Below, piece by piece: positions 7,978 to 17,043 of a stretch of DNA of 33,506 nucleotides. This DNA comes from Salinisphaera hydrothermalis C41B8 (GTDB taxonomy: Bacteria; Pseudomonadota; Gammaproteobacteria; Nevskiales; Salinisphaeraceae): positions 1 to 33,506 of the forward strand of contig NZ_APNK01000039.1 in NCBI RefSeq assembly GCF_000732535.1, written 5' to 3'. Numbering within the stretch: the first letter of the stretch is position 1; each line of letters opens with the position of its first letter. The notes below the pieces were generated by a model. The model worked only from the letters and a program-made list of their open reading frames with translations. It was not told the DNA's origin and made no database searches. Both the position numbers and the translations under genes were made by a program.

Positions 7978-10119
7978 ATGCGCTACCTAGCCCTGTCTCT
8001 TGTGCTGCTGGCGATGCTTTGCGTCCAGACCGGCTGTGCCGCCTCGGAAACTCAACCGGCCCCGGTCCCGGATGCCGGCGCAGGCCCGGCCCAGGGCTAT
8101 ACCCCGCTGACGCCGGATAACGACCAGAGCAAGATCGATCAGGAAGTCGTGCGCGAACTGCAGGACAACCACTACAACAAGATCAAGCTCGACAACCAGT
8201 TTTCCGAGAAGTTCTTCAAGGCCTATCTCGACGATCTCGACGGCACCCACAGCGTCTTCCTGGCTTCCGACGTCAAGCGTCTGAAGCGCGAATACGGCGA
8301 CGAGCTCGACGATCAGTTGAAAAGCGGCAACCTCACCGCGGCTTATGCCATCTTCAACACCTACCAGAAGCGCCGGATCCAGATCGATCAATGGGCGCTC
8401 AATCGCATCAAGCAGGGTTTGGGCACGCTCAATCTGGACGATCAGGAATCGTTCAAGGTCGATCGCGAAAACGCGCCATGGCCGGCCAATGCCGACGCCC
8501 GCGAGAAACTCTGGACCAAGCAGCTGGAGAATCAGGTCATCGACCTGCGGCTCAACGACATCAAGCCAGCCGAAATCCAGAAGCGCCTGACCCAGCGTTA
8601 TACCAACGAACTGAAGCAGCTGCGCCAGGCCGAGCCGACCGACGCGTTCTCGGTGTACATGGATGCCTACACCCACTGCTACGATCCGCACACCGACTAT
8701 TTCTCGCCGCGGCGCTACGAAGATTTCAGCATCGACATGAACCTGCAACTGCAGGGCATCGGCGCCGAGCTACGCTCGAAGAACGGTTACGCCGAGATCG
8801 TGCGCCTGATCCCGGGCGGCCCGGCGGCCAAGTCCGGCAAGCTCAAGCCCACCGATCGCATCATCGCCGTCGGCCAAGGCAAGAAAGGCGACTTTACCGA
8901 CGTGATCGGCATGCGGCTCGACGAAACCGTACAGCTGATCCGGGGCAAGGCGGGATCGTATGTTCGCCTGCAGGTCTCGCCATCGGATAACGGCCAGACC
9001 AAGACCATTACCCTCAAGCGCGCCAAGATCAAACTCAAGGATCAGGAGGCGAGCTCCCAAATCATCCACGTCAAACGCAATGGTACCGATCACAAGATCG
9101 GGCTTATCACCCTGCCGTCGTTCTACAACGGCACCGCGGAAGACGTGAAGAAACAGTTGATCAAGCTGAAAAAAGACCACGTCGACGCGGTGATTCTCGA
9201 CCTGCGCAACAACGGCGGCGGCGCCCTCGGCGAAGCGATGCAGCTGATCGGCCTGTTCATGAATTCAGCGCCCGGCGTACAGATTCAGGACGCCGACGGC
9301 AATATCCAGGTGCTGGGCGATCGCAACAACGGCGCGGTGTATACCGGGCCGCTGGCGGTCATGACGAACCGGCTTTCGGCCTCGGCGTCCGAGATTGTCG
9401 CCGGTGCGCTGCAGGACTACGGCCGCGCTCTGATCCTGGGCAGCCAGACCTTCGGCAAGGGTACGGTACAGACGCTGTTACCGTTGTCGTCCGGCCAACT
9501 CAAGCTGACCGAGGCCAAGTTCTATCGTGTCTCCGGCAAGAGCACGCAGGATCGGGGCGTAACCCCGGACATCACCTATCCGTCGGCCATCGACCCCGAC
9601 AAGATCGGCGAGTCCGCCCTGCCCAATGCCTTGCCCTACGACACGATCCCGCCGACGGCCTATCCGTCGTCCGACACGCTCCAGAAGCTGCTCCCGACGC
9701 TCAAGAAGGAGCACCAGGAGCGCATCGCGCACGACCCGGATTTCCAGTATCTGGTTCAGCGCATCGAGCTGGCGCGCAAGCAGAGCGACCAGAACACCGT
9801 GTCGCTGGATATCAACACCCGGCGCAAGGAGCAGCAGCAACTCGAAGACAAGATGCTGGCGCTGGCCAACGCGCATCGCAAGGCGACCGGCAAGACGCCG
9901 TACAAGGACTACAAGGCATTTGAAGACGCCCAGGACGCCGACGCCACATCCGGCGACAATGGCAACAAGGGCGAGACCAAAGATACGCTGCCGACACAGC
10001 CCACAGGGTCGACCAACAGCGACAAGATCGACGCCTACGAGACCGAGAGTGCCAATATCCTGCTGGATCTGATCCAGGCTTATCACTCGGCACAACAAGG
10101 GCATAAAAAGGCGGCATAA
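7978..10119 (+). CDS. prc: Tail-specific (C-terminal processing) periplasmic protease
   Basis: A 713-residue S41 protease, somewhat longer than E. coli Prc (682). It starts with an N-terminal signal sequence ending in TGC (Cys20), so it may be a lipoprotein, although the residue at -3 is Gln. An N-terminal helical domain (about 45-240) precedes a PDZ domain (about 258-345) and the S41 catalytic domain (about 365-560). By alignment with Tsp S430/D441/K455 the catalytic residues are S469 in SASASE, D480, and K494 in FGKGT. The C-terminal DUF3340-like region carries a low-complexity Asp/Gly/Thr-rich insert (about 650-675). Prc trims or degrades periplasmic proteins with nonpolar C-termini and tunes peptidoglycan hydrolases. 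The open frame extends upstream, but the signal peptide fixes ATG 7978. Confidence 0.95.
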   Translation: MRYLALSLVLLAMLCVQTGCAASETQPAPVPDAGAGPAQGYTPLTPDNDQSKIDQEVVRELQDNHYNKIKLDNQFSEKFFKAYLDDLDGTHSVFLASDVKRLKREYGDELDDQLKSGNLTAAYAIFNTYQKRRIQIDQWALNRIKQGLGTLNLDDQESFKVDRENAPWPANADAREKLWTKQLENQVIDLRLNDIKPAEIQKRLTQRYTNELKQLRQAEPTDAFSVYMDAYTHCYDPHTDYFSPRRYEDFSIDMNLQLQGIGAELRSKNGYAEIVRLIPGGPAAKSGKLKPTDRIIAVGQGKKGDFTDVIGMRLDETVQLIRGKAGSYVRLQVSPSDNGQTKTITLKRAKIKLKDQEASSQIIHVKRNGTDHKIGLITLPSFYNGTAEDVKKQLIKLKKDHVDAVILDLRNNGGGALGEAMQLIGLFMNSAPGVQIQDADGNIQVLGDRNNGAVYTGPLAVMTNRLSASASEIVAGALQDYGRALILGSQTFGKGTVQTLLPLSSGQLKLTEAKFYRVSGKSTQDRGVTPDITYPSAIDPDKIGESALPNALPYDTIPPTAYPSSDTLQKLLPTLKKEHQERIAHDPDFQYLVQRIELARKQSDQNTVSLDINTRRKEQQQLEDKMLALANAHRKATGKTPYKDYKAFEDAQDADATSGDNGNKGETKDTLPTQPTGSTNSDKIDAYETESANILLDLIQAYHSAQQGHKKAA

Positions 10120-10170
10120 GCCGATCGGCAGCCGGACTCGCTTGGGGGCGGCTGCTCCGATATCCCAACC

Positions 10171-10204
10171 AAGAAGGCCGGCATTAGCCGGCCTTCTTTT
10201 TTGG
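10171..10204 (+). terminator. Intrinsic terminator of prc
   Basis: A perfect 12-bp stem (10171-10182 with 10187-10198, arm aagaaggccggc), a four-base atta loop and a run of T residues through 10202, 52 bases after the prc stop. It is a textbook rho-independent terminator. Confidence 0.95.
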
Positions 10205-10461
10205 CGTCGAGATTGGCTTCGAGCCCGTGCCGAACGAAGCCTCACCACGCGCTTAAGGAAGGGGCGTTACGAACGCAGCGGGCTCATTTCACAAACAGCG
10301 ATAGCGACACGAGCGCGTCGTGCCAAGCCGGCGATGAGTGCGCCCGGTGCCGCCATGCGAAAACGCATACACACCGCCTTTGGCGTGCTCAAACACCAAA
10401 CGCCGTATCAACCCCAAGCCCCTTCTCTATAGCCCTTGGGTTGGGGCACGCACGATGGTAT
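10205..10461. other. Spacer without recognised gene
   Basis: Between the prc terminator and the stop of the convergent small membrane protein. The only structure seen is an imperfect hairpin near 10406-10446 (caaccccaag with cttgggttg, one bulge, loop about 16), which lacks a T tract on either strand. It might be a weak terminator for the minus-strand gene. No convincing ORF, RNA or repeat was found. Confidence 0.5.
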
Positions 10462-10884
10462 CTAGCGCTGCCCGGTCAATGAGGCGTAGCTCATACCGAG
10501 GACATTGCCATAAACGATGTGCATCGCCAGCGTGAAGCCGATCAACGGCCAGCCGATCGCGATACCGAAAAATCCGTAGCCGGTCACGGGCAAAAACAAC
10601 AGCATCATCGCCAGCCACGCGAACAGCCCGAAGACGATGCCGCGTACCAGCCCACGATTGCCCGGCAGGCGCCGGTATAACAATGCGAAGAGCACGCCCC
10701 ACAGGATGGCGCCGATCACGAAATGGCCGACCCAGCCCATGACCAACAAACCGCCGGTCAGGCGATGAATTGCCTCAATCGCGTTAAAAGCCGACAGCCA
10801 GTGCGAAAAAGCCTTGATGATCATCAGGATCGACAGCACGACCGTGGCGATGAAGCCGGCAACGACACCCTTGAGTGGGTTCAT
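10462..10884 (-). CDS. Small four-helix membrane protein, DUF6789-like
   Basis: A 140-residue protein with four predicted transmembrane helices (about residues 5-25, 45-75, 80-105 and 110-132). Conserved-looking pieces are GWVGHFVIGAILWG, RRLPGNRGLVRGIVFG and MHIVYGNVLG. The arrangement of a membrane His followed by small-residue helices resembles the DUF6789/YagU-like group of uncharacterised proteins. The ATG at 10884 has aggag about seven bases upstream, so I reject a frame extension to 10932. It is transcribed alone. Function unknown. Confidence 0.75.
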   Translation of the reverse strand: MNPLKGVVAGFIATVVLSILMIIKAFSHWLSAFNAIEAIHRLTGGLLVMGWVGHFVIGAILWGVLFALLYRRLPGNRGLVRGIVFGLFAWLAMMLLFLPVTGYGFFGIAIGWPLIGFTLAMHIVYGNVLGMSYASLTGQR

Positions 10885-11066
10885 GAGGTCTCCTCTGCGG
10901 TGCAAAGAGGCCAGCCTACCGTATGGTGCCAACCCGGCGGCCGACGTGCGTAACCGCTGCGTTAGACTTTTTGTAACAACCGTGGCGCCAAGTTCCTCGA
11001 TCGATCAGCTCGTTGCATAGCCCACAGGACTACGAGCGACCTGCCAACGCGGCGCTCACACGAAAC

Positions 11067-12440
11067 TTAGAACGCGTTGCCAAACGACAGATACACCAGC
11101 CCTTTGCTCTCGCCCGAGAAGCCGGCCTCGAGACGCGCCGAGATCGCCTCACCCAGCGCCACACGCAGCCCGGCGCCGTAGCTGAACTGGATATCGTTGC
11201 TCAACCCCGGCGCGACCTGTGGTGTATCGGCGAGCAGATCGCTGGGCAGACGCGATTTGTCCAGGAACACCCGGCCGGCGCCGCCGAACACGGTGCCGTC
11301 GAGCCGCACGCGCCATAGATCACGGAATTGAAAATCGGCGAGCAGTTGCTGATAGCCGACGCGGGCGAAGATCCGGCTCTGTCCCAGGAAACGATTGGGG
11401 TAAAAACCTTCCAGGCTGTCGAACCCGCCGATCGACGAAAACTCGTAGAACGGCAGATCGTTACCACTGCCGGTCAAGTACTGGCCATCGATCCGAAAGC
11501 CGATCAAATGTTTGGGCGAACCGATCGGATGCACGTAGCTCGCATCGCCGGTGAATCGCGCATAGTTGAAATCGTTACCGAGTTCCGGCCCGACGTGGGT
11601 GACTTTGCCGACGACGTTCCAGCCCTGTTGCGGCCGGGTGAGATCGCGCTGGGTGTTGTAGATGATCGATAGCGATAACGGGTTGTTATAACCACCCTTG
11701 ATGCCGGGTAATTTGCTGAACGCGTCGGTCGTGGCGAGCTTACCGTGCTGGGGATCACCCGGGCCGACAGTGGTGCGGTCATAACCGATAGTGCCGGCCG
11801 CGACCCAATGCGGCGCTAAGCGACGGGCGAGCGTGAACAACAACGACGTGGCGTGATACTCGTGCTGGCTCAGCTCCTTGTCGCCGACATTGTTGTTGCC
11901 GAGGCCGTAGAAATCAGTGGTCGGGCGCAGCTCGTACTCGAACCGCACCAGGCCAATGAAATCGCTGCCGAATAAATGCGGCACGCCCCAGGTGCCATCG
12001 ACGCTGGTCTCGCCACCGGTCGACTGCGTCGCGCCGATATCGAGGTTCATGTGCGTATCGCCGAAATTGATATCGCTGAACTTACCGCCCACGATGAAAC
12101 CCACTTCCGGGTCATAACCCAGCTGTGGCAACAAGGCGACATTGTGGGACGAATCGAGCGCGTTGGCCGCTTCCGAATCACCCGGCTGGGCCTGCCCCTC
12201 TTGTCCAGCCGCCGCGGCTTTGTTTTCCTTGATCGCCCGGCGCTCGTTGTCCAACACAATGAACTGCCCCACGCTACGCTCAATATCGAGCGTACCGCCG
12301 GCATAGGCAGGGCTGGCCACTGCCCAGGACAAACCAAAACCGAGCGCACAACATGCCAGGCCTCGGCCGGCAACGGTGCCACGCTGGCGCCAACGCATGG
12401 GCCGGTCGGCCACGTCTGGCGCGGTAGCGAGTGTGTTCAT
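11067..12440 (-). CDS. BamA/TamA-family outer-membrane beta-barrel protein
   Basis: A 457-residue protein with a long basic N-terminus and signal peptide ending near AYA-GG (about residue 48). A short periplasmic linker (50-95) is followed by a barrel of alternating amphipathic strands ending in Phe, the usual BAM-recognised C-terminus. The segment GGFDSLEGFYPNRFLGQSR resembles the conserved loop-6 (V/I)RG(F/Y) region of Omp85 proteins, with LEGF in place of VRGF. There are no visible POTRA domains, so it belongs with the short surface-antigen/D15-like barrels rather than BamA itself. Its role is unknown; lipid or peptide transport across the outer membrane is only an inference. SD agagg precedes ATG 12440. 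Confidence 0.8.
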   Translation of the reverse strand: MNTLATAPDVADRPMRWRQRGTVAGRGLACCALGFGLSWAVASPAYAGGTLDIERSVGQFIVLDNERRAIKENKAAAAGQEGQAQPGDSEAANALDSSHNVALLPQLGYDPEVGFIVGGKFSDINFGDTHMNLDIGATQSTGGETSVDGTWGVPHLFGSDFIGLVRFEYELRPTTDFYGLGNNNVGDKELSQHEYHATSLLFTLARRLAPHWVAAGTIGYDRTTVGPGDPQHGKLATTDAFSKLPGIKGGYNNPLSLSIIYNTQRDLTRPQQGWNVVGKVTHVGPELGNDFNYARFTGDASYVHPIGSPKHLIGFRIDGQYLTGSGNDLPFYEFSSIGGFDSLEGFYPNRFLGQSRIFARVGYQQLLADFQFRDLWRVRLDGTVFGGAGRVFLDKSRLPSDLLADTPQVAPGLSNDIQFSYGAGLRVALGEAISARLEAGFSGESKGLVYLSFGNAF

Positions 12441-12609
12441 CGTCGAAAACCTCTAGCGTGAGCCCGCCCGTCGTCCCGGCCCAACGCCGGGCGACCATGA
12501 AATATCGGCGTGACCGAAAGTTACGTTACCGCAACGAATGGGGCCGGGATATGGGGAACCTCACGGATCTCGACGCACGACCGTGACCGTCCGCCGTGGT
12601 CGTCCACGC

Positions 12610-13104
12610 TCAGGTCAACCGGCGTATGAGATCGGCGTGCTGTGGCCAGTCGGCGATGCGCTCGGCGGCGTCGGCCAGCTCGAAATCGTCGAAATCGAAG
12701 CCCGGCGCCACGGTATTGCCGACCAGCGCAAAGCCCTGACTACCCGCCATTTCGGCCCCGAACCAGGCGCCTTGCGGCACCACGAATTGGGGCGCCTGAC
12801 CGGCCACCAGATCGTGGCCGAGCATCTGTTCGATATGCTGGCCTTCGGGCGTGATGACATGAACGATCAATGGATCGCCGGTATAGAAATGCCAGACTTC
12901 ATCCGACTTCAGGCGATGCAAGTGCGACACCTCGGCGTCGCGCAACAGAAAATAGATCGCCGTGGCGGCAGCACGCGGCCCGTCGTAGCGGTCGGGTAGG
13001 CCCGTGGACGCGAGCGTGTCGGCGGCCTGATAGGTTTGGCGATAATACCCGCCCTCGGGGTGCGGCTGGAGGCATAGCCTCTGGATGATGTCGTCGGCGG
13101 TCAT
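12610..13104 (-). CDS. Cupin_5 (DUF985) family protein
   Basis: A 164-residue RmlC-like cupin. Family signatures are HPEGGYYRQTY (15-25), AIYFLLRDAEVSHLHRLKSD, EVWHFYTGDP and VPQGAWFGAEM, covering the two cupin motifs with His and Glu residues placed for metal or ligand binding. DUF985 proteins are structurally related to sugar epimerases, but their reaction is not established. The start at 13104 matches the family N-terminus; a longer frame to 13176 adds an unrelated basic extension. It lies downstream of no obvious partner, 170 bases before the outer-membrane protein gene on the same strand. Confidence 0.88.
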   Translation of the reverse strand: MTADDIIQRLCLQPHPEGGYYRQTYQAADTLASTGLPDRYDGPRAAATAIYFLLRDAEVSHLHRLKSDEVWHFYTGDPLIVHVITPEGQHIEQMLGHDLVAGQAPQFVVPQGAWFGAEMAGSQGFALVGNTVAPGFDFDDFELADAAERIADWPQHADLIRRLT

Positions 13105-13271
13105 CGTGTCGCAGGCGAATGAAACAACATGGCCATCGTTAACACAGATGACGCGCCGGCCCCGAGCGAAGCGCATGCCACGGCCGGCCCCGGCGGCGGT
13201 TCAAATCCGATTCATGCAGCGCGGCGTAATAATAGAGACTCATCGAGCGCGCGTTTCGCGCGGCGGTCGCC

Positions 13272-13730
13272 ATGAAACGTTTGATTCCTGCGTTGGCACT
13301 GACCCTGGCCGGCGTCGGTTGCGCCCCATACGCCTACCACGACGTGGAATACGAGCGAGTCTACCCTCGCTACGACATCGACTACCCGGGCTATATCGTT
13401 TATCCCGGCTACGACGATTATCCTGCGTATCGTGACTGGCATCGGAATGATCGGCATCGAGACGACGACCGCTGGCGCTCCGATCATCGATGGGATGACC
13501 GGGACCGCCGACCCGCCCACCGCGACTTCGATCACCGCGAGGTCGGGCATGATCGCGATCGTATCCGGGACCGGCACGACTGGCATTCCGGGCATGACAG
13601 ACCGCCCGACCGGCACGATGCCCGGCCGGGACACGACGTCTCGCCTCGCCCGTCGTTCCAGCTACGAGAGTCGCACCCGCCCGTCGACGGGAGGCCCGGC
13701 GTCCCAGCTCCGGGGCGCGTGCGCGATTAG
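13272..13730 (+). CDS. Putative H/D/R-rich lipoprotein
   Basis: A 152-residue protein with a lipoprotein-like leader ending at Cys17 (GVGC; the -3 position is not the usual Leu). A Tyr/Pro/Asp-rich segment follows (20-55, with repeated YPGY and PxYD units), then a strongly low-complexity tail of Asp, Arg and His (about 57-120, many HRD/DRH units). Such His/Asp-rich exported tails can bind metal ions or nucleic acid, but no family is recognised. Several long antisense frames over this region reflect the repeat-like codon pattern and are not annotated. The stop overlaps the stop of the convergent DUF3253 gene by four bases. Confidence 0.6.
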   Translation: MKRLIPALALTLAGVGCAPYAYHDVEYERVYPRYDIDYPGYIVYPGYDDYPAYRDWHRNDRHRDDDRWRSDHRWDDRDRRPAHRDFDHREVGHDRDRIRDRHDWHSGHDRPPDRHDARPGHDVSPRPSFQLRESHPPVDGRPGVPAPGRVRD

Positions 13731-13993
13731 ACGCGGGGTAGCCCAAGCCGGATCGGCCCGCTGAAATTGTCGGGGTCGACCTGTTCGCCGCGCTGCCGGA
13801 TTTCGATCCGCTGCCGGTGAGCGAGATCGACCGCGGCCTGCCGGACGCGGGGCATCAACTCGCGCCAATCGCAGCCGCCCTCTTCGCTTGCAATATCGCG
13901 CGCGATTTCCGAGGGGCAGCAGGTCGCATCCAGCCCGCGTTCGTGTACCCGATCAACGATGGCACGGGCAATCGCCTGGTCGCTGACGCTCAC
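13727..13993 (-). CDS. DUF3253 domain protein
   Basis: An 88-residue protein covering the whole DUF3253 domain. The signature TCCPSEIARDIA, a Trp-containing RELMPRVRQAAVDLA helix, and the C-terminal IRQRG-QVDP followed by GPIRL are all present. The fold looks like a small winged helix, but no function is known. Its ATG overlaps the stop of the upstream FrnE-like gene by four bases, so the two are translationally coupled and probably made together. Confidence 0.85.
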   Translation of the reverse strand: MSVSDQAIARAIVDRVHERGLDATCCPSEIARDIASEEGGCDWRELMPRVRQAAVDLAHRQRIEIRQRGEQVDPDNFSGPIRLGLPRV

Positions 13994-14655
13994 GCGTCGG
14001 ATGCGGCTTCACCCGCGAGCTCTGTTGCGATCTGGCGCAAGGCATCCGCCAGTACCTCAGGCGGCTGAGCCCCGGAAATGAGATAACGCTCGGCGACCAC
14101 GAACGAGGGAACGGCAGTAACGCCGAGCTGGTGGTAGTAGTCGATTTCGGCTTGCACCGCGTCGGCGTGACGCTCGCCGGCCAGGATATCGTCGATGGTG
14201 CCCGCATCCATGCCCAGCGAGACGCCAATCTCGCGCAGCAGCCCCGGATCGGTCGGGTTGGCGGCTTCGCGGAAGTACACATCGAACAATTGCTCGTTGA
14301 ACGCCTGATCGACACCGGCCTCGCGCGCTTCATGCAGCACGCGATGCACATCGAAGGTGTTCCAGGAGCGGCGCTCGGCGGCACGCTCGAAGTTCAGACC
14401 GGATTCGGCGGCCGCCGCGATGATTTGCTGCTGCGACTCGCGCACCTCGTCCGGCGTCTTGCCGTATTTCGCGGCCAGATGATCCACCATGTCGCGCCCT
14501 TCGGGCCCGATATCGGGATTCAGCACGAACGGATGCCAGCGCAGCCGGCAATCGATGTCGTCGAGCCGATCGGTGGCTTGTTGCAAACGGGCAAGGCCAA
14601 TCGCGCACCAGGGACAGACAATGTCCGAGACGAGATCGATATCCAAGGTCATCAT
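13990..14655 (-). CDS. FrnE-like DsbA-family thiol oxidoreductase
   Basis: A 221-residue protein of the DsbA superfamily, FrnE/HCCA-isomerase branch. The active-site motif CPWC is at residues 14-17 after a short beta strand (IDLVSDIVCPWCAIG). The all-helical insertion follows, and the cis-Pro loop appears as GVTAVPSFVVAERY near residue 170. No signal peptide is visible, so it should act in the cytoplasm on disulfides or glutathione adducts. The C-terminal segment SGAQPPEVLADALRQI is typical. SD ggag lies seven bases before the first of two adjacent ATGs. It forms an operon with the DUF3253 gene. Confidence 0.9.
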   Translation of the reverse strand: MMTLDIDLVSDIVCPWCAIGLARLQQATDRLDDIDCRLRWHPFVLNPDIGPEGRDMVDHLAAKYGKTPDEVRESQQQIIAAAAESGLNFERAAERRSWNTFDVHRVLHEAREAGVDQAFNEQLFDVYFREAANPTDPGLLREIGVSLGMDAGTIDDILAGERHADAVQAEIDYYHQLGVTAVPSFVVAERYLISGAQPPEVLADALRQIATELAGEAASDA

Positions 14656-14817
14656 GATGGGCTCCGGGGGTGGGCGCGTCTAACAATCTGTCGCCGTGCG
14701 GGCGATGTTTCAATACATGCGTTGTCGGGATTACCCTTGGGTGCCCCCATCTTGATAGGCTAGCGAGCTTTCATGATGCAGCGAGCCGGCACGGCGCCGG
14801 TCGTTGGGGGATTGTCG

Positions 14818-16305
14818 ATGACCGCAAAGCGTGTGTTCCTGACCTGGGCGACAGCTCTGGGCGGCTGTCTACTGCCACTGGCGGCCTGGGCGGCCGAATC
14901 GAGCGCCGGTTCCGGTGGCTCGAATCACGGTCTCAATCTCACGACCGCTTGGCCCGGCTTCGTGGCGCTGGCGCTATTCGCGGGCGCCTATCTGCTGGTC
15001 GTGCTCGAGGAATACACCGATCTGCGTAAGTCCAAGCCGGTGATTCTCGCCGCGGGGCTCATCTGGATGCTGATCGCCGCCTATGTGCATTTCACCGGTG
15101 TATCCGCCGGGGTCGAAGACGCCCTGACCGAAACGCTGGTCGATTTCGCCGGCTTGTTCCTGTTCCTGCTGGTGGCGATGACCTACGTCAACGCCATGAC
15201 CGACCGAAACATCTTCGAGGCATTACGCACCTGGCTTGCGGCCCGGGGGTATTCGTTCCGGCAACTGTTCTGGATCACTGGCTTTCTCGCGTTCATCATC
15301 TCGCCGGCGATCGATAACCTGACCACCGCACTGGTGCTGTCGGCCGTAGTGCTGGCAGTCGGCGGCGGCAACCGGCGGTTCATCGCCCTGGCCTGTATCA
15401 ACATCGTGGTCGGCGCCAATGCCGGCGGCGCCTTCAGCCCCTTCGGCGACATCACCACGCTGATGGTCTGGCAGACCGACCAGCTCGGCTTCGCCGAATT
15501 CTTCCGGCTGTTCATTCCGGCCCTGGTCAACTTCGTGGTCCCGGCGGCGATCATGCATTTCGCGGTACCCGCCGGCGCCCCCGAAGCCAGCGAGAACACC
15601 GGGCACGTCCGCCGCGGCGGCTATGCCGTACTGATCGCCTTCGCCGCGACCATCGCCACTGCCGTGGTCGGGCACAGCTACTTCGGCCTACCGCCCTATC
15701 TCGGCATGATGCTGGGCATGGCCTACCTGCAGCTGCTCATGTATTACCTCATGAAAACAGCGATGTGGAAGGACGAGGCGCTGGCCGCTTATCGCGAGTC
15801 CGACGAAATGACGCCGCCGGATCTGGTACGGCACGAGGAGCACGGCGATTCAGCCGAGCGCTTCAACGTATTCGGGCATGTGGCCGAGGCCGAGTGGGAT
15901 ACGCTGCTGTTCTTCTACGGCGTGCTGCTATGCGTGGGCGGCCTGGCGTTCCTGGGTTATCTGTCGGTGCTGGCCAACGTGCTCTACCTGCAATGGGGCG
16001 CGACCTGGGCCAATACGGCGATAGGCGTGATGTCGGCCATCGTCGACAACATTCCGATCATGGCGGCTGTAATCCAGATGAAACCGGCCATGTCGGACGG
16101 TCAGTGGCTGCTCGTGACAATGACGGCCGGCGTGGGCGGCAGCCTGCTATCGATCGGCTCGGCGGCCGGCGTGGCGCTCATGGGCCAGGCGCGCGGCTAC
16201 TACACCTTCATGTCGCATCTGAAATGGAGCTGGGCGGTCGCCATCGGCTACATCGCCTCGATTCTGGTGCATATGCTGGTCAACGCGGGCACGTTCCACG
16301 GCTGA
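14818..16305 (+). CDS. nhaD: Na+/H+ antiporter NhaD
   Basis: A 495-residue polytopic membrane protein of the NhaD branch of the ion-transporter superfamily. An N-terminal signal-like segment (MTAKRVFLTWATALGG to about residue 27) precedes about twelve transmembrane helices. Diagnostic stretches are ISPAIDNLTTALVLS, NAGGAFSPFGDITTLMVWQ and SAIVDNIPIMAAV, which hold the paired Asp/Asn residues of the two ion-binding half-helices. NhaD exchanges cytoplasmic Na+ (or Li+) for external H+ and is common in marine and haloalkaliphilic bacteria, matching the inferred habitat. I choose ATG 14818 because ggggga lies upstream and the signal segment starts there; ATG 14773 would add 15 residues. Confidence 0.95.
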   Translation: MTAKRVFLTWATALGGCLLPLAAWAAESSAGSGGSNHGLNLTTAWPGFVALALFAGAYLLVVLEEYTDLRKSKPVILAAGLIWMLIAAYVHFTGVSAGVEDALTETLVDFAGLFLFLLVAMTYVNAMTDRNIFEALRTWLAARGYSFRQLFWITGFLAFIISPAIDNLTTALVLSAVVLAVGGGNRRFIALACINIVVGANAGGAFSPFGDITTLMVWQTDQLGFAEFFRLFIPALVNFVVPAAIMHFAVPAGAPEASENTGHVRRGGYAVLIAFAATIATAVVGHSYFGLPPYLGMMLGMAYLQLLMYYLMKTAMWKDEALAAYRESDEMTPPDLVRHEEHGDSAERFNVFGHVAEAEWDTLLFFYGVLLCVGGLAFLGYLSVLANVLYLQWGATWANTAIGVMSAIVDNIPIMAAVIQMKPAMSDGQWLLVTMTAGVGGSLLSIGSAAGVALMGQARGYYTFMSHLKWSWAVAIGYIASILVHMLVNAGTFHG

Positions 16306-16353
16306 CGAGGACAACGCAGCCGGCCCCGGAAGCCGGCCCGGCAAACAGCCGCG

Positions 16354-17043
16354 TCAGGCCGACGACCCGGGGCCATTTTCCGACGCGCGCACCGCCGCGT
16401 CATCGATCGCGCCATCGCCCGGCGGCACGGGCGGTGGCGTCCAGCGACCGGCCCTGAGCGCCATCGCGGTTTCCATCGAACTTCGGCAGAACGCCAACAC
16501 CTGATTGAATTCGGCCTCGGGCAGCTGGCGCACGGCCTCATTGCCGCGGTAGATGTTCATCCATTTACGATCGCGTTCGATCATGGTCGGCAGATGACCG
16601 ATGCCCCAATCCTCGGCCAACGCCCACAGCCGCGGATTGAAACCACGCACGAGGCTGATCAGAAACGGAATGGGGTCGTTGCGGGCGAGCAGCGAGGTCA
16701 GCCGCAGGATGAGCTCGAACGACACGGTCGCACTGCCCTGCTCCATGGCCTGGAGCACCGTCTTGTCCTCCAGAGCGAGCGCTTCGGCCAGGCCGTCGAT
16801 CGACAGCCCCGCGGTCGTACGGGCGTCGTGGATGGCCTCACCGGCGCGCTTCATCCAAGCACGCTGTTCGGCTGACAAGCGCTTACGCTGCGCCTTGTCG
16901 AGGATCAGGGTGGAGCCGATACGTAGCGTCAAGCCGCCGACACGGCCGGCGAGCGCTCCGACCGCCTGACGCGACAGATTGAACGTCAGGCTGGACACCT
17001 GTTCGAAAAGTCGGGCCCGTGTCGAATCCTCTGATCGGCCCAT
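16354..17043 (-). CDS. Helix-turn-helix (XRE-like) regulatory protein
   Basis: A 229-residue protein. Residues 1-65 form a helical N-terminal region. An XRE-type HTH spans about 69-128 (AIHDARTTAGLSIDGLAEAL, then a helix ending LRLTSLLARNDP), and a conserved-looking C-terminal segment follows (130-195; FNPRLWALAEDWGIGHLP, ERDRKWMNIYRGN). The last 30 residues are Pro/Gly/Ala-rich. It is probably a DNA-binding regulator. The target is unknown, though its position convergent to nhaD offers a candidate. SD aggaga precedes ATG 17043, so the longer frame to 17118 is unlikely. Confidence 0.78.
   Translation of the reverse strand: MGRSEDSTRARLFEQVSSLTFNLSRQAVGALAGRVGGLTLRIGSTLILDKAQRKRLSAEQRAWMKRAGEAIHDARTTAGLSIDGLAEALALEDKTVLQAMEQGSATVSFELILRLTSLLARNDPIPFLISLVRGFNPRLWALAEDWGIGHLPTMIERDRKWMNIYRGNEAVRQLPEAEFNQVLAFCRSSMETAMALRAGRWTPPPVPPGDGAIDDAAVRASENGPGSSA

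Noticed and set aside
13212-13746. Two long antisense frames over the H/D/R-rich lipoprotein gene
   Set aside because: They mirror the low-complexity codons of the plus-strand gene; no start signal or domain was seen.
16319-16337. gccggc/gccggc hairpin between nhaD and the HTH gene as a terminator
   Set aside because: The six-base stem has no T run on either strand; it is too weak to call in GC-rich DNA.
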